Shown: positions 1-5,406, numbered from the stretch's first letter. The stretch is DNA of 6,970 nucleotides from Corallincola sp. (GCA_017998495.1 JAGOCY010000071.1:1-6970); one strand, 5' to 3'. The notes: generated by a model not told the origin, from the letters alone. Made by a program: numbers and translations.

Positions 1-552
1 CCGCAGGACGCCTCGTTCGGCCGCCAGATGGATCTGCTCGGTGCTGATGCCCGGCTGGCCGAGGATATCCTGACGCTGACCCTGCCGATGAGCGAGGTGA
101 CCACCTCCTGGAACCCGGCGAACGGCATCGACCATGTCAGCTTCTCGCTGTTCTTCGACCACCCGGAACTGACCGGTATTAACGCCCTGCCACTGCTCAA
201 TGCCAACCTACCCGATGGTCAGGACTGGGATCGGGCCGCAGTGGTGTTTGGCTGGGGTAACAGCGCCTACAGCAGCACGGGTGCGGATGCCAACACCAAA
301 GGCAGCAACATCAACGGCGCCCCCCTGGTCAGCGCCGATGCCGAGGCTGACACCGTCACCCTGACCTTTGATCGCGCAGCGCTGGGGCTGCCGGACTGGC
401 GCGGGGTGCGCATCAACATTCTCACCTGGGATATCGACGGCATGTCCGGCGACTATCGCCCGCTGTCGCCGCAAGGTGCAGACTATGGCTTCGGCGGTGG
501 TGCCGAGACAGATCCCAAGGTGATGGATGAGGTTGTCCTGCAACTGCCATAA
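1..552 (+). CDS. Glycosidase C-terminal glucodextranase-like (DOMON-type) domain, 5'-truncated
   Basis: The reading frame is open from base 1 and ends with TAA at 550-552, so only the last 183 residues of a longer protein are seen. The fragment looks like the C-terminal beta-sandwich module found in glucodextranases and in some secreted alpha-amylase-family enzymes: alternating hydrophobic strands, the segments VSFSLFFDHPEL, VVFGWGNSAYSSTGA and VRINILTWDIDG, and an acidic, glycine-rich end (YGFGGGAETDPKVMDEVVLQLP). In that family the module is thought to bind carbohydrate or the cell surface, with catalysis in upstream domains that lie outside this window. The next gene encodes a MalE-like sugar-binding protein and overlaps this one by 26 bp, which supports a role in alpha-glucan use and co-transcription. 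The enzyme class (amylase, pullulanase or glucodextranase) cannot be decided from this fragment. Domain recognition is from memory of the family. Confidence 0.72.
   Translation, partial: PQDASFGRQMDLLGADARLAEDILTLTLPMSEVTTSWNPANGIDHVSFSLFFDHPELTGINALPLLNANLPDGQDWDRAAVVFGWGNSAYSSTGADANTKGSNINGAPLVSADAEADTVTLTFDRAALGLPDWRGVRINILTWDIDGMSGDYRPLSPQGADYGFGGGAETDPKVMDEVVLQLP
517..529 (+). promoter_or_regulatory. Ribosome binding site and overlapping start of the malE-like gene
   Basis: AAGG at 517-520 lies 6 nt before ATG 527-529, inside the last codons of the preceding glycosidase gene, whose stop is at 550-552. The 26-bp overlap suggests translational coupling. A second possible start, GTG at 560, has AAGG at 551-554 only 5 nt upstream. 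It would give a signal peptide with no basic residue before the hydrophobic core, whereas the ATG start supplies His8-Lys9, so I prefer ATG 527. Confidence 0.6.
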
Positions 553-1702
553 GGTTGCTGTGGTCCTGCTGCTGGCACTATTGCCAGCAGCAGTGGCCGC
601 CGAGCAGCTGACCCTGTGGTGCAATCGTGGTGTCGCGGCGCTCCAGCAGAGCGCCGCGCGCTATTTTGCCCGTACCGGGGTTGAGGTGGTGGTCGAGACC
701 CCGGTTAACGCCCTGGTTAACTTCGAGATCAAGGCAGCAGCGGGCGGCGGCCCGGACATCCTGTGCTGGGGCCATGATCGCATCGGTGACTGGGCGGCGG
801 CCGGGCTGTTGACTGCCGTGGCCAGCGAGGCTGAACTCAAGGGGCTGGGGCTGCTGCCGTGGACGTTGCCGGCGGTGCAGGTGGATGGTCGCTTCTATGG
901 TTATCCGCTCTACGTCGAGGCCCTGGGCCTCATTGTTAACCCCGAGCTGGTGGCGGCGCCCCCGGCTGATCTGCTTGAGCTGCCGCGCTGGGCGGCTACC
1001 TTGCCCGCGGGCGTTACCCCTTTTGCCTGGCCTTGGCTCGACCCCTATTTCAGCTGGCCGTTGCTGAGCGGCGGTGATGGTTATCTGTTTGCCCGCAGCG
1101 CCACGGGTGACTGGCTGCGTCAGCAGCCCGGCATCAACCAGCCGCAGGTGGCGCGTCAGCTCGACTGGTGGCAACGGCAGATGGCAGCGGGGCTGATCCC
1201 CAAGCCGATGGAAGCGGGGCGCATCCGCAGCCAGTTTGCCCGTGGCCAGATCGCCATGATGGTGGAGGGCCCGTGGAGCTGGCGCGATCTCGACCGGCTG
1301 GGGGCGTCGTGGCAACTGGTGCCCTGGCCGACCCTGGGGCGGCAGCCGGTACGGCCTTTGGTCGGGGTGCAGGTGGCGATGATCAACGCCTTCTCGCCCC
1401 GTCAGGATCTGGCCCAGGACTTCCTCCGCCACCATCTGCTCCAACCACAGGAGCTGCTGGCCTGGGCGACCAGTGGTGAGCTCGGGGCCATGGCCCAGCA
1501 GCAGGCTGCTGCCGAACAGCGCAATGACCCAAGGCTGGCGCTGCTGCTGGCCAGTGCCGAGCAGGGGGTAGTGATGCCCAACATTGCCGCCATGGGCCGT
1601 TTCTGGGCGGTGATGGCCACCAGTCTCGACAACGTCGCCAGCGGTCGCCAGAGTCCGGCCGAAGCGCTGGCCGATACCGAGGCGCGGCTGTTAGCGCCCT
1701 GA
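527..1702 (+). CDS. MalE-like periplasmic maltodextrin-type binding protein
   Basis: A 391-residue protein, close to E. coli MalE (396). It begins with a Sec signal peptide (HK followed by VAVVLLLALLPAAVAA; likely cleavage after residue 25, AVAA|EQL). Similarity to MalE runs along the whole length: GPDILCWGHDRIG (75-87), YPLYVEALGLI (126-136), DPYFSWPLL (172-180), MMVEGPWSW (244-252), VVMPNIAAMGRFW (348-360) and the tail ASGRQSPAEAL. Compared from memory with mature MalE, the aromatic and core ligand residues W62, D65, R66, E111, Y155, W230 and W340 are kept (W81, D84, R85, E131, Y174, W250, W360). E153 is Asp172, the D14-K15 loop is shortened by two residues, E44/E45 become Leu63/Val64, and Y341/R344 become Ala361/Ala364. 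It should bind an alpha-glucan oligosaccharide in the periplasm, perhaps not maltose itself. It overlaps the glycosidase gene upstream; no malF, malG or malK is in the window. The stop abuts that of convergent modC. Confidence 0.88.
   Translation: MRLSCNCHKVAVVLLLALLPAAVAAEQLTLWCNRGVAALQQSAARYFARTGVEVVVETPVNALVNFEIKAAAGGGPDILCWGHDRIGDWAAAGLLTAVASEAELKGLGLLPWTLPAVQVDGRFYGYPLYVEALGLIVNPELVAAPPADLLELPRWAATLPAGVTPFAWPWLDPYFSWPLLSGGDGYLFARSATGDWLRQQPGINQPQVARQLDWWQRQMAAGLIPKPMEAGRIRSQFARGQIAMMVEGPWSWRDLDRLGASWQLVPWPTLGRQPVRPLVGVQVAMINAFSPRQDLAQDFLRHHLLQPQELLAWATSGELGAMAQQQAAAEQRNDPRLALLLASAEQGVVMPNIAAMGRFWAVMATSLDNVASGRQSPAEALADTEARLLAP
566..593 (+). repeat. Perfect 12-bp inverted repeat in the malE-like signal-peptide codons
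   Basis: CTGCTGCTGGCA at 566-577 is the exact reverse complement of TGCCAGCAGCAG at 582-593, leaving only a 4-nt loop, CTAT. The mRNA would fold into a very stable GC-rich hairpin starting 37 nt after the preferred ATG and 14 nt after the upstream gene's stop. No T-tract follows, so it is not a standard terminator. It could slow ribosomes early in the gene, protect the upstream message from 3' exonucleases, or arise simply from Leu- and Ala-rich codons. Confidence 0.8.
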
Positions 1703-1711
1703 TCAGGCCAG
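1696..1711. repeat. Zero-gap convergent stop junction with TGATCA palindrome (copy 1)
   Basis: GCCCTGATCAGGCCAG contains the palindrome CCTGATCAGG. TGA (1700-1702) stops the malE-like gene on the + strand, and the adjacent TCA (1703-1705) is the stop of modC on the - strand, so no base separates the two genes. The same 16 bases recur at 5400-5415 in the same role. No separate terminator hairpin is seen, so transcription of each gene must run into the other. Confidence 0.9.
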
Positions 1712-2776
1712 CAGTGCCACCGCTTTGATCTGGGCCCATAGCGCCAGCCCCGGCTTGAGCCCGAGCAGTGCCGCCGAACGACGGCTGATGCGGGCCAGCA
1801 GCGGCTCGCCGCCGGCATCCAGCAGCAGTTGCAGGTGGCCGGGGTCGGCACAGGCGTTGAGGCTGACCAAGGTTGCCGGCAGCAGATTGCTGATACTCGA
1901 ATCTGTGGCCCGACTCAGGGCCACACTGACATCGCGGGCGCGGATCTGCAGCCGTAGCTGTTCGCCCTGCGATTCGGGGCGGCGGCTCACCCACAGGCTA
2001 CCGGCCGCTACCTGCAGCCGGGTCAGCTGGTAAAGATCGTCGTGGCAGTGCACCCGCCCCTGCCACAGCACTCCGGCGTCGTCACCGAAATGGGCCGCGA
2101 GGGCGGGATCAGCCAACAGCTGCTGGGTCGCGCCACTGGCGACCACTCGCCCCTGTTCGAGCAGTACTAGCTGATCGGCCAGCCGCACCACCTCTTCACT
2201 GTCATGGCTGACATAAAGCACCGGGATCTCAAGGCTGGCGTGCAGTCGCTCCAGATAGGGCAGGATCTCGGCGCGTCGCGGCTTATCCAGCGCTGATAAC
2301 GGCTCGTCCATCAACAGCAGGCGCGGGCTGGTCAGCAGCGCCCGGCCAATGGCCAGCCGTTGGCGCTCGCCACCCGAGAGGCCGGCGCTGGGACGGCCCA
2401 GCAGTGGTGCCAGATCCAGCCAGTCGATCACCGCCTCGGGGTGGAGCTGACGGGCGCTGGGCGCCAGCCGGCGATAGCCGAACTCGAGGTTGGCGCGCAC
2501 CGACAGGTGGGCAAACAGGCTGGCTTCCTGAAACACATAGCCCAATGGCCGTTGATGCACCGGCCGCCACAGTTGGCGGTGGTCATCCTGCCAGCACTGG
2601 TCGTTGATGGTGACCCGGCCACTGGCCCGTTCCAGCCCGGCGATGGCACGCAGCAGGCTGGTCTTGCCGGAGCCGGAGGGGCCAAACAGCGCGGTCACAC
2701 CGCGTCCCGGCAGTGTCAGTTCGGCGTTGAGGCTGAACCCCGGACGCTGCAGAGCCAGCCGGATGTCGAGGCTCAT
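1703..2776 (-). CDS. modC: Molybdate ABC transporter ATP-binding protein ModC
   Basis: A 357-residue ATPase that would power molybdate import from the inner face of the cytoplasmic membrane. Visible motifs: Walker A GPSGSGKT (32-39), Q-loop Gln83 (YVFQEASLF), signature LSGGERQR (133-140), Walker B LLLMDEP (153-159), D-loop SALD (161-164) and switch His191 (VSHDSEE). The length and the C-terminal part (about 285-357, [13 protein letters not shown]...[18 protein letters not shown]) fit the regulatory TOBE/molybdate-binding domain of ModC rather than a short ABC ATPase. ATG 2774-2776 overlaps the modB stop as ATGA; GGAG at 2783-2786 lies 6 nt upstream, inside modB, so the two are probably coupled. 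The gene ends against the convergent malE-like gene. Neighbourhood and the ModB signature upstream make molybdate the likely substrate; tungstate is possible. Confidence 0.95.
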   Translation of the reverse strand: MSLDIRLALQRPGFSLNAELTLPGRGVTALFGPSGSGKTSLLRAIAGLERASGRVTINDQCWQDDHRQLWRPVHQRPLGYVFQEASLFAHLSVRANLEFGYRRLAPSARQLHPEAVIDWLDLAPLLGRPSAGLSGGERQRLAIGRALLTSPRLLLMDEPLSALDKPRRAEILPYLERLHASLEIPVLYVSHDSEEVVRLADQLVLLEQGRVVASGATQQLLADPALAAHFGDDAGVLWQGRVHCHDDLYQLTRLQVAAGSLWVSRRPESQGEQLRLQIRARDVSVALSRATDSSISNLLPATLVSLNACADPGHLQLLLDAGGEPLLARISRRSAALLGLKPGLALWAQIKAVALLA

Positions 2777-3450
2777 GGCGTGCTCCGGGCATGGGGGTTG
2801 AAGCGGTAGAGCAGCAGCAACACCACAAAGCTGAGCACCACCATGCCGCCCGCCAGCCAGTGGGCCGCGGCGTACTGGATCTTGTCGACATGATCATAGA
2901 TCTGCACGCTGACCACCCGCGTCTGGCCACTGATGCTGCCACCGATCATCAGCACCACGCCAAATTCGCCCACGGTGTGGGCAAAGCCCATCACCGCGGC
3001 GGTAAAAAAGCCAGGGCGACAGAGGGGTAGCACGACGTGAAAAAAGCGATCCAGCGGGCTGGCGCCCAGGGTGGCCGCTACCTCCAGCGGCCGCTGGCCG
3101 AGGCTGATAAAGGCCCCCTGCAGCGGCTGCACGACAAAGGGCAGCGAATAGATGAGCGAGGCCACCACCAGCCCGGCGAAGGTGAAAGGCAGGGTCCCCA
3201 GGCCGAGCCAAAGGGTCAGCTGGCCCACCGGCCCCTTGGGGCCGAGCAACAGCAGCAGATAGAAGCCGATCACGGTTGGTGGCAGCACCAGTGGCAGAGT
3301 GGTGATGGCACCCACCACCGGCCGCCAGCGCGACTGGCTGTGGGCCAGCCACCAGGCCAGCGGCGTGCCCAGCAGCAGCAACAGCAGGGTGGTGACGCTG
3401 GCCAGCTTGAGCGTCAGCCAGATCGCTGCCCAATCATCGGCTCCAAGCAT
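2773..3450 (-). CDS. modB: Molybdate ABC transporter permease ModB
   Basis: A 225-residue integral inner-membrane protein, the usual ModB length. Hydrophobic segments lie at about 10-34, 45-69, 88-110, 148-170 and 197-215. The cytoplasmic EAA loop that docks on the ATPase is seen at 123-142 ([20 protein letters not shown]), and the strongly conserved ModB stretch [19 protein letters not shown] follows at 161-179, then IYDHVD. It forms the homodimeric channel and pairs with ModC, encoded directly downstream with a 4-bp overlap. ATG 3448-3450 has a good Shine-Dalgarno, GAGG at 3457-3460, with 6 nt spacing. In most gammaproteobacteria modA, the periplasmic binding protein, comes just before modB. 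Here the preceding 332 bp hold no modA frame, so modB seems to lead a two-gene unit. Confidence 0.95.
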   Translation of the reverse strand: MLGADDWAAIWLTLKLASVTTLLLLLLGTPLAWWLAHSQSRWRPVVGAITTLPLVLPPTVIGFYLLLLLGPKGPVGQLTLWLGLGTLPFTFAGLVVASLIYSLPFVVQPLQGAFISLGQRPLEVAATLGASPLDRFFHVVLPLCRPGFFTAAVMGFAHTVGEFGVVLMIGGSISGQTRVVSVQIYDHVDKIQYAAAHWLAGGMVVLSFVVLLLLYRFNPHARSTP

Positions 3451-3564
3451 GGTCCACCTCGGTGATCGCTGGGGGCGGCGGCGCTGCTTCCACCCGCATC
3501 CGTTAACTCCAGGTTAGCCACCATGGGTGGCGGACAGCCGGCCCAGGCTCGGGCGGCGCTTTCA

Positions 3565-3575
3565 GGTCAATGACC
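3565..3575. repeat. 11-bp palindrome upstream of modB, possible operator
   Basis: GGTCA-A-TGACC is a perfect 5+5 inverted repeat, 115 bp upstream of the modB start. A third related half-site, TGACC, follows at 3583-3587, and on the - strand a weak TATGGT -10-like element overlaps the palindrome edge. Such a symmetrical site could bind a dimeric regulator of modBC. It does not look like the known ModE site, and chance is possible. Confidence 0.3.
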
Positions 3576-3744
3576 ATAACCCTGACCCTGCAGCAAGCGC
3601 AATGCCGCCGCCATGATCCCGGGCGCTGGTCGCTAATGGCTTGATCTTGAAGGTTGGCGGTGGGCAGGTAAGGGCGCGGATGATGACCGGATGGCTGACA
3701 ATGTGGCGAACACGACGCTCTCGCTGGGGCTGGCCACAATGACA

Positions 3745-3765
3745 GGGGAGGCGCATGGCCTCCCC
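3745..3765 (-). terminator. Terminator-like hairpin after the Hsp20 gene
   Basis: GGGGAGGC (3745-3752) and GCCTCCCC (3758-3765) form a perfect 8-bp GC-rich stem with a 5-nt loop, 17 bp beyond the Hsp20 stop codon. On the - strand it is followed by TGTCATTG, a poor U-tract, so termination may be partial or factor-assisted. It separates the heat-shock gene from modBC on the same strand. Confidence 0.6.
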
Positions 3766-3782
3766 CTCGTGCTCAGCCCGTG

Positions 3783-4247
3783 TTAGTGGGCGGCGACCTC
3801 AGACTCCAGCAGTGCTGCCTTGCTGCCGCCATTGATGGCGATCTTGCGCGGCTTCTTCTCCTCAGGAATTTCGCGCACCAGATCCACATGGAGCAGCCCA
3901 TGTTCCAGATGGGCAGCGGTCACCTTGACGTGGTCGGCCAGCTGGAAGCGCCGTTCAAAGTTGCGGGCGGCGATCCCCTGATACAGATATTTGCGTTCGT
4001 CAGCCGGCTCTTTCTCTTTGCGGCCGGTCACCAGCAGGGTATCGCCCTTGACCTCGATCTCCAGTTCGCCGTCGGCGAAGCCGGCCACCGCCATGGTGAT
4101 GCGGTACTGGTTGTCGCCAGTGAGTTCGATGTTGTAGGGCGGATAGCTGGGCTGGCTGTCCATCCGCAGCGCTTCGTCCAGCAGATTGGCAAAGCGGTCG
4201 ATGCCGATGGCAGAGCGGTAGAGCGGTGAAAAGTCGAAGGTACGCAT
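3783..4247 (-). CDS. ibpA: Small heat shock protein, IbpA/Hsp20 family
   Basis: A 154-residue cytoplasmic holdase that should bind unfolding proteins and hand them to DnaK/ClpB. The N-terminus MRTFDFSPLYRSAIGIDRF is typical of the IbpA/IbpB group. The alpha-crystallin domain spans about 36-128: PPYNIELTGDNQYRITMAVAGF (37-57 region), ELEIEVKGDTLLVTGRKE, GIAARNFERRFQLADHVKV (91-109), and the family motif A..LEHGLLHVDL (112-123). The C-terminal I-x-I anchor used for oligomer assembly is I136-A-I138, followed by a flexible tail. ATG 4245-4247 is preceded by AGGAG at 4256-4260 with 8 nt spacing. The gene has its own sigma-32-like promoter and a structured leader (separate entries), and it is followed by a hairpin terminator. 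The symbol is by family resemblance; ibpA versus ibpB cannot be told apart with certainty. Confidence 0.94.
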   Translation of the reverse strand: MRTFDFSPLYRSAIGIDRFANLLDEALRMDSQPSYPPYNIELTGDNQYRITMAVAGFADGELEIEVKGDTLLVTGRKEKEPADERKYLYQGIAARNFERRFQLADHVKVTAAHLEHGLLHVDLVREIPEEKKPRKIAINGGSKAALLESEVAAH

Positions 4248-4313
4248 GGCAAATTCTCCTCAAGCAAGTTGCCGTTTTACTCAGGTATGCGGACCTCATC
4301 GAGCATCCGCATG
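4248..4313 (-). promoter_or_regulatory. ROSE-like RNA thermometer in the Hsp20 leader
   Basis: The transcript upstream of the start codon can fold into two hairpins. The first has a perfect 7-bp stem, AUGCGGA with UCCGCAU (4306-4312 and 4287-4293). The second runs right up to the start codon: GGCAA (4269-4273) pairs with UUGCC (4248-4252), and inside it UUGCU (4263-4267) faces the Shine-Dalgarno AGGAG (4256-4260). UUGCU opposite AGGA is the hallmark of ROSE elements, which includes an unusual G-G pair that melts on heating. ROSE thermometers are known on ibpA-type genes of alpha- and gammaproteobacteria. The folding is my own by eye; the loop (UUGA) is short. Confidence 0.7.
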
Positions 4314-4318
4314 CTGTA

Positions 4319-4345
4319 AATAGGGGCGGGCAACTGGCTTTCAAG
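4319..4345 (-). promoter_or_regulatory. Sigma-32 (RpoH) heat-shock promoter of the Hsp20 gene
   Basis: On the - strand CTTGAAA (4345-4339) matches the -35 element of RpoH promoters, and CCCCTATT (4326-4319) resembles the -10 consensus CCCCATnT, with 12 bp between them, within the known range. Transcription would begin near 4311-4313, giving a leader of about 65 nt that starts at the first hairpin of the ROSE-like element. Confidence 0.75.
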
Positions 4346-4355
4346 GGGAATTTTT

Positions 4356-4390
4356 ATAGCGGCCGGTTCAGTTTTATGACCGGCCGTTAT
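4356..4390. repeat. 12-bp inverted repeat between the IalB-like and Hsp20 genes
   Basis: ATAGCGGCCGGT (4356-4367) pairs with ACCGGCCGTTAT (4379-4390), 12 bp with one G-T wobble and an 11-nt loop. It lies 12 bp after the stop of the IalB-like gene and 10 bp upstream of the -35 box of the Hsp20 promoter. It probably ends the IalB-family transcript and shields the heat-shock promoter, but on the - strand an A-rich rather than a U-rich tract follows, so it is not a textbook intrinsic terminator. A protein-binding site is the alternative. Confidence 0.5.
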
Positions 4391-4402
4391 GACAAGCGCT
4401 GC

Positions 4403-4873
4403 TCAGGGGTTGAGGCTGTCGAGCCCAGTGGCGATGCCGGTGAGCGGAAACACCAGCTCGTTGCTGGTCGACTCATTGACATGAAAACGCAGCTTGAGGC
4501 TGTCAGCGCTGCGCAGTTGTTGTTCCAGCGGACCATCCACGGTCATCAGCGCCTTACAGCCGTTGGGGATGCATACCGCCAGTGGCAGCTCCTTGCGCAC
4601 CGAGCCGATCTCCAGCCCCAGCCCCGGCGGCAGATAGATACCGAGCGGCAGGTTGAGCTGCATCACCAGCTGCTTGCCGCCATCGATGCGCTGAAACTGG
4701 GCGCTGTAGATGATGCCCGGCTTGTCCGGGTTGGTCAGCCCCTGGCTGAGGATACAGCTGCCATCCTTGCAGCTGCGTTGCCAGCTGCCATGTTTGGCGA
4801 CGTCGGCGCTGGACGCCGGGGCGGCCAGCAGGGGTAACAGGCCAAGCAGCAGGGCGGGGAACAATCGGGCCAT
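4403..4873 (-). CDS. Secreted IalB-family (invasion-associated locus B) protein
   Basis: A 156-residue exported protein. The signal peptide is MARLFPALLLGLLPLLAAPASSA, with likely cleavage near residue 23. The mature part follows the IalB pattern: GSWQRSCKDGSCILSQ at the start, NLPLGIYLPPGLGLEIG (74-90), LPLAVCIPNGCKALMTVDG (97-114), then a hydrophobic strand SLKLRFHVN and VFPLTGIATGLDSL near the end. Four cysteines (35, 40, 101, 106) could form two periplasmic disulphides. ATG 4871-4873 is chosen because AAGGAG (4881-4886) lies 7 nt upstream and the signal peptide starts there; an in-frame extension to 4972 has no such support. IalB was named for a Bartonella protein affecting erythrocyte entry, but the family is widespread in free-living bacteria and its biochemical role is not established. 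It is divergent from the ATL gene and stands alone. Confidence 0.82.
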   Translation of the reverse strand: MARLFPALLLGLLPLLAAPASSADVAKHGSWQRSCKDGSCILSQGLTNPDKPGIIYSAQFQRIDGGKQLVMQLNLPLGIYLPPGLGLEIGSVRKELPLAVCIPNGCKALMTVDGPLEQQLRSADSLKLRFHVNESTSNELVFPLTGIATGLDSLNP

Positions 4874-4946
4874 GGGTGAACTCCTTGTCAGTTGCAGGCT
4901 AAGCATCAGGTGGTAACTAAGCACATTGTGGATGGGCGCATCAAAT

Positions 4947-4966
4947 CTTGGCAGCCATGGGCCAAG
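4947..4966. repeat. Inverted repeat in the IalB/ATL divergent intergenic region
   Basis: CTTGGC (4947-4952) and GCCAAG (4961-4966) are a perfect 6-bp inverted repeat around an 8-bp centre containing CCATGG. The site lies 74 bp upstream of the IalB-like gene and 93 bp before the ATL start, so it could be an operator for either. A tandem 7-bp repeat ATGCGAG occurs beside it at 4981-4994. No convincing sigma-70 promoter was found in the 185-bp region. Confidence 0.25.
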
Positions 4967-5058
4967 TGGCAAGTGAAAAGATGCGAGATGCGAGTGGCTT
5001 GTGGGCGGAACGATGGTGGCCGATGATGAGCCCCCGTTTTGTTGCGCCGAGATCGCCC

Positions 5059-5406
5059 ATGACCTCAGCCCATAGTCCTAAAGCGCCACGCGCCAACCTG
5101 GCCACTACGTTCTATCCCATTGTTTGGCAGCTGGTGAGCGCCATACCACCAGGCAAGATCGCCAGCTACGGCCAGATCGCCCGCATGGCCGGTTACCCCG
5201 GCTACAGCCGCTGGGTCGGGCGGGCGCTGGGGGCGGCGGCGGATCGCAGCAAGATCCCGTGGTGGCGGGTGATGAACAGCCAAGGGCGGATCGCCATGGA
5301 CCCCGGCTCCCCTTGCGCCATCGAGCAGCAGCAGCGACTGGCCGCCGAAGGAGTGCTGGCTGAAGGTGGGCGCTACAGCCACAAACGCTATCTATGGCAG
5401 CCCTGA
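5059..5406 (+). CDS. Alkyltransferase-like (ATL) DNA-repair protein, MGMT fold
   Basis: The protein belongs to the O6-alkylguanine-DNA alkyltransferase superfamily but is of the ATL type. Motifs (115-residue form): helix-turn-helix region with ASYGQIARMAGYPGYSRWVGRAL (35-57), including Tyr37 and the arginine-finger position Arg51, then PWWRVMNSQGRI (67-78), where MGMT has PCHRV. The alkyl-accepting cysteine is thus Trp68, so it should bind O6-alkylguanine and flip it out without repair, flagging it for nucleotide excision repair. The length matches the short Vibrio homologue rather than E. coli YbaZ, and the end, KRYLWQP, is close to that group. The frame is open further upstream (TTG 4948, ATG 4957, 4981, 5023, 5026); I chose ATG 5059 because conserved sequence begins only about residue 15 of this form, but no strong Shine-Dalgarno precedes any candidate. 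The stop abuts convergent clcA. Confidence 0.85.
   Translation: MTSAHSPKAPRANLATTFYPIVWQLVSAIPPGKIASYGQIARMAGYPGYSRWVGRALGAAADRSKIPWWRVMNSQGRIAMDPGSPCAIEQQQRLAAEGVLAEGGRYSHKRYLWQP

Larger units (their letters stand above)
3451..3782. other. 332-bp gene-free region between modB and the Hsp20 gene
   Basis: I see no credible gene here. The short minus-strand frames (64-78 codons) lack a plausible Shine-Dalgarno and a recognisable family, and none resembles the C-terminus of ModA. The region should hold the modB promoter and leader: GAGG at 3457-3460, an 11-bp palindrome at 3565-3575, a small 6-bp inverted repeat GCCACC-ATG-GGTGGC at 3517-3531, and the terminator-like hairpin of the Hsp20 gene at 3745-3765. 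A weak sigma-70-like pair on the - strand (TTGCGC, 18 nt, TATGGT) sits next to the palindrome, but it matches the consensus poorly. I found no TATA-rich inverted repeat of the ModE operator type. Confidence 0.5.

Noticed and set aside
578..1444. Long minus-strand frame opposite the malE-like gene
   Set aside because: Low-complexity Arg/Gln/Pro/His-rich translation typical of an antisense shadow in GC-rich DNA; the + strand frame has full MalE homology.
3503..3756. Overlapping minus-strand open frames of 64 and 78 codons between the Hsp20 gene and modB
   Set aside because: They have no credible Shine-Dalgarno, one begins inside the terminator-like hairpin, and neither resembles ModA or any family I know. 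High GC alone produces such frames.
3451..3782. Molybdenum-cofactor riboswitch or ModE operator upstream of modB
   Set aside because: I could not recognise the conserved riboswitch core by eye, and there is no TATA-rich inverted repeat of the ModE type; a covariance-model search would decide.
4276..4320. Extension of the first leader hairpin by TTTAC/GTAAA pairing
   Set aside because: The outer strand at 4316-4320 overlaps the -10 region and lies upstream of the predicted transcription start, so it would not be in the RNA.
4874..4972. Upstream extension of the IalB-like protein
   Set aside because: It would bury the clear signal peptide and ignore the AAGGAG placed 7 nt before ATG 4873.
4948..5058. 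N-terminal extension of the ATL protein to TTG 4948
   Set aside because: The extra 37 residues precede the conserved fold, have no ribosome binding site, and cross the divergent promoter region; homologues are about 100-115 residues.
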